Numbered from the stretch's first letter, positions 5,698 to 13,214 are shown. The stretch is DNA of 19,544 nt from JBBRHF01 sp038223055 (GCA_038223055.1 JBBRHF010000070.1:1-19544); one strand, 5' to 3'. Numbers and translations: made by a program. The notes: generated by a model not told the origin, from the sequence alone.

Positions 5698-8568
5698 CGG
5701 GAGATTCCTCCGTAGTGGTCGGGTGCGGGGTAGGCCATGCGGTAGGTCTCGTGTGCCTTCTGCCAAGCGGGTCTGGCCGGTGCTGGCGGTTCGGGGAGCT
5801 GCTCGGTGGCGAGCAACTGGGCGCGGCTGATGGTGAGCTGGGCGGCGAGCCGGTCGAGGTCGACCGGGTCCAGGTAGGGTCCGCGGTCGGCGTCCGCGCG
5901 CTCAGGCTGGTCGCTGGTGTCGGTGATGTAGAGGTGGTTGGCGGTGCGCCCGCGGGAAAGTGCGACGTAGCCGGCCTCGCGGGTCAGCGCGCTGCTGCCG
6001 TAGACCAGCGCGACCTCGACGGTGGCGCCCTGGGCCTTGTGACAGGTCATCGCGTAACCGTGGTCCAGGTGCGCGGCGGCCAGTCGGCATCGACAGTGAG
6101 GGTCTGCCGGTCCTCGGTGGCCAGCCGCATCGTGCCGGCCTCGGGATCGACGGCGACGACGCGGGCGCGGGTGCCGTTCAGGACGCCGGTGTGGTGGTCG
6201 TTGGCGGTGACCAGGACCCGGTCCCCGGACCGGTACTCCCGTTCACCGTCGCGAGTCTCGGTGGTGAGCGCGACGTCGCCGAGCCGGCCTTGCTGGACGA
6301 GCCGGTCGCGGGTGGTGGCGTTGAGCTCGGTGACGTCGTCGCGGCGGACGGCGAGCATCACCACCCGCTCGGATGCCTCGCCGTCAGGCTGGCTTGCTTG
6401 CACCTCGTCGACGTGCCGGAGGTAGTCGTCGACGATCCGGTCGGGCAGCTGGTCGGCGGGCGCGGGGTGGATGCGTCCGTGTTCGGCGTAGGCGGCGATA
6501 GCGGCGGTGGGGTCACCGTCGCGCAGGTCGGCGAGGGCGCGTTGTTCCCAGGCCTGGGTCTGCCTGTTGGTTCCCGGCCAGTACATGGGTTTGGGGGTGG
6601 CGGGCGGGGGCGGTGAACAGGCCGCCAGCGCTCACCTCAGGCAACGGCGCGGGGTCACCGACCAGCACCAAGGTGCCGCCGGCTCTGGGTGCGGTGCAGC
6701 AGCCAGGTCAGGGTGCGGGTGTCGGCCATCGAGGCCTCGTCGACCACATGCACCCCGCCCGCGGGCAGCCCAACGACCTGGCCGGTGGCCGGGTCGCGCC
6801 GGTTGGCCCGTGCGGCGAGCGCGGCGATGGAGGTGGCGCTGATGCCGTTGGCGCGCTCGAGCCGGCGGGCGGTGACCGCGGCCACCGCCGCCCCGATGAC
6901 CGACCGGCCCTGCGCTTGCCACGCCCGGTGGGCGGCGGCCAGGGCCGCGGTCTTCCCGGAGCCGGCCGGGCCGACCACGACCGCCAGGCCGCGGGTGTCG
7001 GCGAGCGCGTCGGCAACCGCCCGCTGGTCTGCGGCAAAGGGGGTGCGTTCCCAGGCAGGGGGGGACGTAGCGCTGCGTGAGGGGGGCGTTGCGCTGTGGT
7101 GGGGGGACGTTGCTCGGCAAGGGAGACCTCGTCACGCGAGGCCGGGTCGGTGGTCTGGGCTCGGAGCTGGTCGGCGAGGCGGAGCCCGGCGGCCTCGATC
7201 TGCAGCAGCTCGCGGGTGGTCCACCGGGCGCCGGTGTCGGGGTCGGCGATCAGCCGGATGGCGTCGCGGTGGGCGAGGACCTGGTCGGCAGTCTGCTGCA
7301 GCCAGCTGTTAGTGACCGGGGCGCCGGGCGGGAGGGTCTGGCAGATGGCCTGGAGCAGGTCGCGCCGGTCGAACCCGGTGGCCTGCCGGTCAGCCCCTCC
7401 GGGCCGAGCAGCTGCTCGGTCAACACGTCGAGGGTAGGCAGCGCCGGCGGCCGTCCGCGGCCGAGCACGCCGTCCTGGATCCGGTCCGGGGCGTACCCGA
7501 CCGCCCTCGCGGTCGCGGCCCAGCCTTCCCGCAGCACGCGCTCCGGGACGCCGCGGCTCTTGGCGGGCCGGGTGGCCAGGCACGCGGCCTCCGCCGCACG
7601 GGGGCCGCTCAGGCCGGACTTCGCGAGGTGGGCGTCGATCTGCCCACGGCGGACGGAGAACAGCCGGCGCAGCGGCTTGGGGATGCCGGCGATCTCGGCG
7701 ATGCCCTTGTCCACCGGCGTCCACTGCACCCCGAGCGTTCTCGTGAGCTCGGCGCGCAGCGTCGCGTGGTAGACGTAGGAGCCGCTCTGCTTGTGCCGGT
7801 GCACCGCCGCGAGTCCAGCGCGGACCACTTGCCGTCGGCGCCGTGCACCGGGTTCGCCAGCGCCAGGTGGGTGTGCAGCTGCGGGTCCTCCGCCCGCGAG
7901 GTGTGGTGCTGGAACGCGGCGGCGATCCACCCGTCGGTGCGGATCCTGCTCGCGCGTTGCCCGTCGCCCCGGTGGCCGCGCAATCCGTGCCCCGCCGCCT
8001 GCTCGAGGTAGGCGAGGGCCGGCCCGATGGCCGCCTCGTAGGCGGCCTTCACGGCGTCGACGACGTCGCGGTCGCCGAGCCCGAACAGCACGCTCACCGA
8101 CTTGGGAGCCGAGACGGTCAGGTCGATCCCCGGCCGCCGCGTGTCCACCTTCCGGCCGGCGTGCTTCAGCGCGTCGGCGTAACGGTCGGTCGCGGTTCCG
8201 TCCTGGTCGACGGTGCGGAACACGTCGTGCGGGTCCAGGCCCGCTACGGCTGCGAGCTGCCCGGCCCGGACCGGGTCCACCGTCGCCAAAGGGCCCGTGC
8301 CACCGGGGCGCTCAGCCTGACGAGCCCAGTACTCGAACAGCGCCCGGTCCGCCGGTTCCGCGAACAGCTGCCCGGGCAGAACACCCCGCTCCGCGGCGAC
8401 CGTCCGGACGGCGTGGAGCAGCGGACCGGCCCGCAGCCGTCCCCGCGGGTCCGCCCGCAGCACCCGGGCAGCGGTATGTGACCCGTCCGGCGCCCGCCCG
8501 GCGAGCAGCCCGCGCAGCACCTCCGCACCGACGGCGTCGATCGGACCAGACAGGCCGGCCGAACGCAA
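5694..8568 (-). pseudogene. Decayed MobF (TrwC/TraA-type) conjugative relaxase-helicase
   Basis: Relaxases of this type nick plasmid or ICE DNA at oriT and unwind it for conjugation. Homologous segments lie in order but in changing frames, with switches near 7808, 7390, 7040-7120, 6690, 6590 and 6078. Visible pieces are the relaxase-core three-His segment QLHTHLALAN (about 7848-7890), an early core stretch DLTVSAPKSVSVLFG, Walker A GPAGSGKT (about 6949-6972), a VVDEASMAD Walker B, the segment LVLVGDPAPLPEV (the usual Gln after DP is lost), and the C-terminal helicase motif MTCHKAQGATV...GYVALSRGR. The N-terminal region with the catalytic tyrosines (normally about 30-40 residues before the first visible homology) is absent, and an in-frame stop lies just upstream. 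The gene cannot make a functional relaxase. Confidence 0.88.
7039..7121 (+). repeat. G-rich degenerate repeats of about 21 bp inside the relaxase relic
   Basis: Three to four imperfect copies of a unit built as a G5-7 run followed by (A)CGTWGCGCTG and a purine/T tail, starting near 7039, 7060, 7081 and 7101. On the relaxase strand they encode a recurring Gln-Arg-(Asn/Tyr)-(Val/Ala)-Pro-Pro pattern alien to the family. They replace the linker between relaxase segment SRDEVSLAEQ and helicase segment AADQRAVADAL and coincide with a frame change, so they look inserted. Confidence 0.6.
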
Positions 8569-9023
8569 TGGTCCTCACACTTGGTAAATGCGCCACGACC
8601 CCCCTCGAAATTGGGTGCTCTCACTTCCCTAAAGCCCGCCAACCTGCCCCCGGTGGTCACCGACCGGCGAGAAAGCCGCGAGCCGATTTGACGAAGTCCG
8701 CGACGGGTGCACCGACGACCAGGGGAGCGCGCCCCGCGCGCACGTCGATGCACAAGGCTGACACTGCGGCCGACACTCCGACCGACTTATGGACGCTCGT
8801 GGACCCTGCGGCCGCCTGCACACCGCGACGGATCCGTGCCGGTGGCGCACGTTGGCCGGGGGCCAGGCAAGGCGTCGGAATCGGCGGTCGCGCGCGGCGA
8901 CGACCGCGGGCGCAGTTCAACCGCGGAAAGAATCTCGTCGGCGTCCCAGATGTCGAACGCGACAGCCCAGCACCTGAACAGAAGCACGGCCCACTTTCGA
9001 CGCCTGGGCCTTGGGTAGCAGCC
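8569..9023. other. Accessory region without a recognised gene
   Basis: Lies beyond the truncated N-terminus of the relaxase relic. A minus-strand frame (8657-9094) has a stretch with moderate coding character near 8660-8830 but no family I recognise and an Arg-rich N-terminus. No oriT-like inverted repeat or other structure was convincing. The drop-off of relaxase homology at about 8568 marks a deletion or insertion junction. Confidence 0.35.
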
Positions 9024-9224
9024 GTGCCTCGGAAGTTGGAACGACTTCTTCCCCGGCGACCGCGTTGGAGTTTCTGGGCTCTAGACCTGGACAACCCGCG
9101 GCTCGTGGACCTCGTTGACTCTGCCCCGCTGCCGCCGCCCTGGTTCCGGATCGCCTTGCGCTACATCGTGCGCACGGAACATTGCGTCGTCTTCGACGTG
9201 ACGGACCCGCGCAGCCTAGGATGA
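9024..9224 (+). CDS. Unrecognised small ORF or gene remnant (66 aa)
   Basis: From GTG 9024 this frame gives 66 residues, mostly with protein-like composition: a Trp/Leu-rich first half and a second half WFRIALRYIVRTEHCVVFD ending in VTDPRSLG. The same frame further upstream is only the antisense of the relaxase relic. Third positions are mostly G/C in the second half. Its TGA overlaps the ATG of the next ORF (ATGA at 9221-9224), which suggests translational coupling and raises the chance that it is or was real. I do not recognise the family. It could be the C-terminal remnant of a longer protein. Confidence 0.3.
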   Translation: MPRKLERLLPRRPRWSFWALDLDNPRLVDLVDSAPLPPPWFRIALRYIVRTEHCVVFDVTDPRSLG

Positions 9225-9730
9225 CTCGTCCGTCGGGCCGGGACCGCGAATCAGAACGTTCGGGGTTCGTCTACCGGCACGCATCGAGTCGGGCCCCGGC
9301 GTTGGTGAGCCGACAATGTGATGTGGTGACAACGCGGCTGGCGAATGCGTTCGGCGCCATGGACGCGCGGTTCGCTGGTGAGCGGCCAGGGACCTGGGCT
9401 CATCCCCATCCCAACATGCAGCCACCGAGCGATGCGGAGCACTCCCGGCTGCCGGACCCGGCCGAATACGCCACCGTCCAGCAGCGTTGCCGCGCCTGGA
9501 TCACGGCCCTGCTCGACGCCGACCTTGCGACCAGCCAGTCCACCTGGCGGAAGCTCGAACCCTGGGGACGCGTCCAAACTCTTGGGCATACGCCGACGAC
9601 ACCCGAGGCCGGTCGGGGGGAGCCACGTCGGCCTGGAGACCTGCAATCAAGATCACGAGATCGCTCGCTTGCTCGTAGGAGGATCGGCCAGCGGCCAGCC
9701 GCCAGCGGCCAGCGGCCGGCGGCACACTGA
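9221..9730 (+). CDS. Hypothetical protein, probably decayed towards the 3' end
   Basis: ATG 9221 overlaps the previous stop. Residues about 17-120 look like a real protein, with the run WAHPHPNMQPPSDAEHSRL, then DPAEY, a helix VQQRCRAWITALLDADLA, and W-KLEPWG. This recalls an actinobacterial hypothetical family with a PHP...EEYSR..DP..Y...R..AW pattern, known to me only as uncharacterised. After about 9590 the composition turns Arg/Pro/Gly-rich with short repeats (AGCGGCC units at 9686-9721), consistent with a frameshift or truncation. The function is unknown and the 3' boundary is unreliable. Confidence 0.35.
   Translation: MTRPSGRDRESERSGFVYRHASSRAPALVSRQCDVVTTRLANAFGAMDARFAGERPGTWAHPHPNMQPPSDAEHSRLPDPAEYATVQQRCRAWITALLDADLATSQSTWRKLEPWGRVQTLGHTPTTPEAGRGEPRRPGDLQSRSRDRSLARRRIGQRPAASGQRPAAH
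9686..9721 (+). repeat. Short imperfect tandem repeats (AGCGGCC/AGCCGCC)
   Basis: Four to five imperfect heptamer-like units of AGCGGCC flavour in 36 bp, just before the toxin-like gene. Probably slippage-generated low-complexity DNA at the end of the decayed ORF. Confidence 0.5.
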
Positions 9731-9758
9731 TTGGTGTTTCTGTGCCACACTATGGGAC

Positions 9759-9998
9759 GTGGACCGACCGCTTCGGTGGTATCGCTCAGCGCGCCGCCAC
9801 CGCATCGGCAAGGCCCACGCGATGTTCATCATCGACTCCGTCGTACCCGACCACGTACCGGCGACCGCCACCGCAGACGCCCGCTTGGTCTGGATCGGCG
9901 AAGACGACAGGGGCATCGAGTTCGAGATCGTGGCACTGGACCTCAACGACGCCATCGTGGTGGTCCACGTCATGCCGACCGCCCTAAGGAGGCGCTGA
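9759..9998 (+). CDS. Small basic protein, putative toxin of a toxin-antitoxin pair
   Basis: 79 residues from GTG 9759. The N-terminus is strongly basic (RWYRSARRHRIGKAHA), followed by strands LVWIGEDDRGIEFEIVALD and AIVVVHVMPT and a terminal Arg cluster. This small alpha-then-beta layout is reminiscent of RelE/BrnT-like RNase toxins, but I cannot name a family with certainty. The next gene, starting 1 bp after its stop, encodes a ribbon-helix-helix protein, the usual antitoxin type. The frame is open upstream of 9759, but that part is the end of the decayed ORF. No strong Shine-Dalgarno precedes the GTG. Toxin-first order is less common but known (e.g. BrnT-BrnA, HigB-HigA). It is intact amid pseudogenes. 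Confidence 0.65.
   Translation: MDRPLRWYRSARRHRIGKAHAMFIIDSVVPDHVPATATADARLVWIGEDDRGIEFEIVALDLNDAIVVVHVMPTALRRR
9986..9992 (+). promoter_or_regulatory. Strong Shine-Dalgarno for the antitoxin inside the toxin 3' end
   Basis: AAGGAGG lies within the last codons of the toxin-like gene, 7 nt before GTG 10000. It fixes the antitoxin start and indicates coupled but stronger translation of the antitoxin. Confidence 0.85.
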
Positions 9999-9999
9999 G

Positions 10000-10299
10000 G
10001 TGAACAAGCCCACGAAGTACCAACTCGGCCCCGACGTAGCGGACGATGAGGAGCTGCATGACAGCCAGGGACGCTTGATCGACGACTCCTACGTCGACGC
10101 CGCCGTCGAGGACGCCATCGCTCAGGTTCGCGGACGTGGCCGCCCGTCGCTGTCGGCCTCCGGGGAATCCCCGTTGCTGCGCGTGCGCCTCTCACGGGAG
10201 CTGGACGACGCCGTCCGTCGCGCGGCCGAGCGGTCCGGCGCTTCCAGATCGGAATGGGTACGCCGTGTCCTCGACGACGCAGCGAACCGGGCAAGTTGA
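10000..10299 (+). CDS. Ribbon-helix-helix (CopG-type) antitoxin
   Basis: 99 residues. The C-terminal half (about 58-96) is a ribbon-helix-helix: strand LLRVRLS, helix RELDDAVRRAAERSG, turn, then helix SRSEWVRRVLDDAANR. It should dimerise and bind the operator of its own operon. The N-terminal 45 residues are acidic (VADDEELHDSQG...DSYVDAAVEDAIAQV) and likely wrap and neutralise the basic partner encoded just upstream. The start at GTG 10000 is set by a near-perfect Shine-Dalgarno; the 1-bp gap to the partner's stop implies one operon with conditional cooperativity-type autoregulation, as in other RHH modules. The family assignment of the RHH fold is confident. The biological role as antitoxin is inferred from pairing. 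Confidence 0.8.
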   Translation: MNKPTKYQLGPDVADDEELHDSQGRLIDDSYVDAAVEDAIAQVRGRGRPSLSASGESPLLRVRLSRELDDAVRRAAERSGASRSEWVRRVLDDAANRAS

Positions 10300-10691
10300 C
10301 ACGTTCGCACCCGACCGCTGTCCCAGTCACCATTCGACTCCAAGACGGTGTCCCGGTCCCCCGGCGCGAGGAACTCGCGACTCCGACTCCCCGGAAGAAT
10401 GAGGTGCTCAGAAACCACTCTTCTTCGAAGTGACGGTCATGGGCGCGAGCCGCGGGGGTCCGGCCGCCCCCGATCCGAGACAGCGCTTCGGTCGCGCGAG
10501 CACGCGCAGTGCACAAGACACGCCCGCACCCGCGGGGCGCCGGTTCCTGCGGCCGTCGAGCTGGCCCGCCGCGGCTTCAGCGCGGACAGCGACGCACGTC
10601 TGTCGTCGCTCCGCACGCTGGCGAGCCGAGGACCAAAGGCTGGGGTCAGATTCGCCGCTGGATTCACGAGTACTCATCACAGGGAGACCGC
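10300..10691. other. Region without a recognised gene
   Basis: High-GC sequence downstream of the toxin-antitoxin pair. The frames on both strands are Arg/Ala/Pro-rich and show no family pattern. A short stretch near 10640-10680 (QIRRWIHEYSS) looks protein-like but cannot be assigned. Confidence 0.35.
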
Positions 10692-11101
10692 GTGTCGATC
10701 CAGTTCCCGAGCAGCCCGCCAATGCCTGCCCGACTCTTGCCGGCTTGCCGGCCACTCCGCCGCGGTGTCGAACGCCAACCCCGCGGGACAGCCTCGTGAT
10801 GGCACAGACCTCCTGACCGCCTCGGACCGCGAGCTGATCGTCCAGGCCACCGGGTTGCGCATCAAGCCCGACTACGTCGCCGGCAGGGACGGGACCAACC
10901 TCTTCGCGGGCGAGATCGCCTCGGCCCGCAAGTACGGCCAACTGCCACCGGGCCAAGACGTGACCAGCGGCAATCTGAACGAGCTCGCGCGCAAGTACCG
11001 GGACGCGAACACCGGCATAACCCCTTCGAAGGCCGGCCATGGACAGGGCCCTCGCGTATCTCGCCGCGAACTTCATGAGCCGGCTCGACCTCCACGCGTA
11101 G
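10692..11101 (+). pseudogene. Frameshifted conserved hypothetical gene
   Basis: A short actinobacterial protein appears to be split over three frames. The N-terminus VSIQFPSSPPMP starts at GTG 10692 with AGGGAG upstream. The middle, roughly 10770-11010, reads LLTASDRELIVQATGLRI and FAGEIASARKYGQLPPGQD, then NLNELARKYRDAN. The C-terminus, MDRALAYLAANFMSRLDLHA followed by TAG, is in a third frame ending at 11101, with a bridging NPFEG in the remaining frame. The ASDRELI..ATG and GQLPPGQ patterns match an uncharacterised family I have seen in actinobacteria. Frame switches near 10740 and 11010-11038 mean no single product, unless the reading of the ends is wrong. The function is unknown. Confidence 0.5.
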
Positions 11102-11454
11102 CGAGGAGAAGCCGCTAACCAGGCAACGGCACTTGGCGATGCGGATCCGCTGCTGCGGCCCCTTCCCGTGAGCACCGCACGTCCTCGCCTGCCCGCTGCG
11201 TCGCCGTCCTCCCCGCCACAGACCTGCGTCCTCCTCCGGCCCATTCCCTGTCCCGTCTGCCATCCCATCTCTGAGCCCCCTCCGCCGGCTCCCGCACTTC
11301 TACCGTCGTCCCCCCGCCCGTTCCTCCTCGCCCTTCACCCCATCCCCTCAGCCACCCCTCGCTGCACGCCGGGGTATCCCGTGGATACGCTCGGGTCCCG
11401 CCGTCCGGCGAGGTCTACCGACGCGGGACTCGCCCCCACCTTTGTTGCTGGGGT
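11102..11454. other. Non-coding stretch with a strongly pyrimidine-rich plus strand
   Basis: No coding pattern on either strand. From about 11161 to 11345 the plus strand is dominated by C and T, with runs such as CCTCCTCCGG and CCCCCCGCCCG. The purine/pyrimidine strand bias is far stronger than in the rest of the window. Confidence 0.5.
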
Positions 11455-11599
11455 TGATCAGGGCCTCCCTGCCCCGGGAGTCGCCCTCACCGGGTGTTGC
11501 CGGGCCGAATGGCCGCGTGTAAGGCGATGCCTGACGGGATGCGTACGCCTGGCCCGGCCACGGACATCATCGGTAGTCCTCGCGAGGCGGCGGATGCGG
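11455..11599 (+). ncRNA. Possible IS110-type non-coding (bridge RNA) region, relic
   Basis: This segment directly precedes the IS110 transposase relic on the same strand. In IS110-family elements the region between the left end and the transposase encodes the structured bridge RNA that pairs with target and donor DNA. The sequence shows several short self-complementary pieces (around GGGAGTCGCCCTC, TTGCCGGGCCGAATGGCC and TCCTCGCGAGG) and a composition I associate with actinobacterial IS110 leader regions. No covariance model was run and the transposase is dead, so this is at best a fossil locus. Confidence 0.3.
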
Positions 11600-12082
11600 A
11601 CAGGGATCGGAGTCACCCAAACGAAGTCCAGCCGTCTCGGTCGTTGACGACGCCGGGCGGCAGAGCGGGGAGGACACCTTCGCCAACGACCCCTGCGGTC
11701 ACCCGCGACTCGGCAAGTGGCTCGCCAACCATGGGGTGACCCGGGTCGGCATCGAGGGCTCTGGGCACCTGGGTCGGGCCAGCCCGCGGCAGCACTGGTC
11801 GAGACGGGGTTCGACGTGCGTGAGGTGCCCTGGGGGATAACCGTGCGGGAACGCCGCCGTCGGGTCGGGGGCGGCAAGTCCGACCCGATCGACGCGCTGG
11901 GATCGCCCGGTTCACCGTCCGCGAAGAGGACCTGGTCGCCTCGCTGCGTCGACGACACCGCGGAGGAGCTGCGGATCCTCAGCGACTACCGACCCAAGCT
12001 GGACACCGATCGGATCCGGCTGGTCAACCGGTCCACGCCGACTTGGTCACAGTCGTCGCCGATTACAAGCACAAGGTGCCGC
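11600..12082 (+). pseudogene. IS110-family transposase N-terminal relic
   Basis: The DEDD-type (RuvC-like) transposase is readable in pieces: a start like IGVTQTK (the family has IGVD.HK, so the first catalytic Asp is lost), VVDDAGRQSGEDTF, WLANHGVTRVGIEGSGHLG (catalytic Glu region), AALVETGFDVREVPWG, GGGKSDPIDAL (the two Asp), FTVREEDLVASLRR, AEELRILSDYR, DTDRIRLVNR and ADLVTVVADYKHKVP. At least four frame switches separate these pieces. Homology stops at about 12082, where the antisense of an AbiEii-like gene begins, so the C-terminal Ser-containing Tnp domain (transposase_20) is gone. The element is immobile. Confidence 0.8.
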
Positions 12083-12239
12083 CGCCGGGCTCGGGACTGA
12101 ACAGGTCGACATCCTGGGTGGGTCTGTCCACCAGCCCGTGTGCGACCAGAGCGTTGCCGCCGGCCAGTGCGAACCCGTGATCGGCAGCGGCGGTGAGGGC
12201 GACGCGTGCGACTTCGGTCTGGAACGGATCGATTGCCAC
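12063..12239 (-). pseudogene. Truncated AbiEii-type nucleotidyltransferase (toxin component), N-terminus only
   Basis: From GTG 12239 the minus strand encodes VAIDPFQTEVARVALTAA followed by FALAGGNALVAHGL and RPTQDVDLFS. The GG-x-A(L) plus T-x-D-x-D pattern is the nucleotidyltransferase active-site signature of AbiEii/AbiGii toxins. After about 52 residues (PEPGGGT) the frame enters IS110 sequence and stops at 12063, so the rest of the roughly 200-residue toxin is missing. It starts 3 bp after the stop of the partner gene, an operon arrangement. The GTG choice is supported by this spacing. Insertion or recombination at the IS110 junction (12077-12085) probably removed the remainder. Confidence 0.75.
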
Positions 12240-12242
12240 GCG

Positions 12243-12551
12243 TCAGGCTGTCGGCACGCTCGGGCCGGCACCGCGCTCGCGCAGCACCGGATGACGTGCC
12301 TCCCAGGCTGCGCGCACGACCCGGGGCAGGTACAGGGACGGCCATTCCCGGACGAGGGTGTCGCGCTCCAGCCAGGCCGCGAGGTCGTCAGTGGTGGCGG
12401 CCTCGAGCAGGACCAGTCGGTAGACCAGGCGCCGGAAGTAGTCCTGGTCCAGGTCGTAGGCCTGGCGGACTGAGGCGTCGAGGTGCAAGGGCAGCCGGAC
12501 CGTCCCGTGCACCGGACCGTGCAGATCGTCGAGCGAGTCCGCGACAACCAC
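12243..12551 (-). pseudogene. Partner gene of the AbiEii-like toxin, 5'-truncated
   Basis: The frame reads VVVADSLDDLHGPVHGTVRL, then ASVRQAYDLDQDYFRRLVY, VLLEAATTDDLAAWLERDTL and WPSLYLPRVVRAAWEARHPVL, ending at 12243. I recognise this as a small actinobacterial protein regularly found just upstream of AbiEii-type nucleotidyltransferases, presumably the antitoxin or accessory protein. Coding homology continues a few codons before the GTG at 12551 (YALRN) and then meets the integrase relic, so the true N-terminus has been lost. It has good coding composition and no internal frameshift. The biochemical role is inferred from pairing alone. Confidence 0.6.
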
Positions 12552-12592
12552 GTTGCGCAGCGCGTAGCCGCCACTTCGAGCAGGGTGGCGAC

Positions 12593-13132
12593 CTAGGTCT
12601 GGTGGCGCTTCTTGGCGGTTCCGGCGCCGCGGATCCGGCACGGGTTCGCGGTCACGATCTCGTCGGCCACCGCACTGGTCATGACGCTGCGCAGCAGCCC
12701 GTACGCGTGCGCCCGCCGAGTCGGCGTCGTGGCGTCCAGGGCGGCGTGCCAGGCCCGGACCTTGCTGGGGGTGACTCGCGACATCTTCAGCTTGCCAAGG
12801 CCGGGAAGGATCAACGCGTCGAGCAGGTCGCGATACAACGCACGAGTACGCGGCTTGAGGTCGCGGCCGGCCAGCCACACCTCGCCGTACCGAGCAAACG
12901 TCGGGTCGTCGCGCCGCTCGGGGACCGCGACGACACCCTCGGCGTAGTCGGCCAGCCAGGCGGCCGCGTCGAGCTTGGCCTCGAAGGTCATCGGGGCCGA
13001 AACCAGCGTCCCGTCGTCGAGGCGGTACCTCGCCTGCCAGCGGCGTGAGGGCAGCTGCCGCACGCTGCCCGACCCGCGCGGCCGTTTCCGTCGCTGCGCC
13101 ACCTGATTTTCCTGCATCGCTCGTCGTGCCAT
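12593..13132 (-). pseudogene. Tyrosine integrase lacking its catalytic domain
   Basis: 179 residues from ATG 13132, or from ATG 13117, which starts MQENQVAQRRKR. The N-terminus RGSGSVRQLPSRRWQARYRL is the AP2-like arm-binding region of actinobacterial phage/ICE integrases. The SAM-like core-binding domain follows (TFARYGEVWLAGRDLKPRT, RALYRDLLDALILPGLG, VRAWHAALDATTPTRRAHAY, LLRSVMTSAVADEIVTANP, IRGAG). The protein stops right after KKRHQT at 12593-12595. The next 10-15 codons look like the residual start of the catalytic domain (VATLLEVAA), then homology switches to the AbiEii partner gene. The Arg/His/Arg/Tyr catalytic domain (about 200 residues) is missing, so it cannot recombine DNA. Confidence 0.85.
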
Positions 13133-13157
13133 TCCCGTGCCATTCCCGTGCCATTAC
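13126..13157 (-). repeat. Three tandem 11-bp repeats at the integrase start
   Basis: The unit GTGCCATTCCC (plus strand) is repeated at 13126-13136 and 13137-13147, with a partial copy at 13148-13157. On the gene strand each copy contains ATGGCAC, so three ATGs occur 11 bp apart in different frames; only the last (13132) opens the integrase frame. Confidence 0.8.
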
Positions 13158-13214
13158 ACCGTGCCACAACCGTCTATGGCCGTCCATCGGTGTCTGCCGA
13201 CACCGAAGAACGTG

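Noticed and set aside
7039..7121. CRISPR array
   Set aside because: The repeats are contiguous and degenerate, without unique spacers; no cas-like gene is present in the window.
7791..9023. Long plus-strand ORF across the relaxase 5' half
   Set aside because: Up to about 8570 it is the antisense of the relaxase relic and is nearly pure Arg/Pro/Ala; only the last 66 codons (9024-9224) may be coding and are listed separately.
8657..9094. Minus-strand ORF of 145 residues
   Set aside because: Part of it has moderate coding composition, but the N-terminal half is Arg/Ser/Pro-rich, with no recognised family and no ribosome-binding site; not enough to call a gene.
12206..13048. 280-residue plus-strand ORF across the integrase/AbiEii relics
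   Set aside because: Antisense shadow; the minus strand shows integrase and nucleotidyltransferase motifs.
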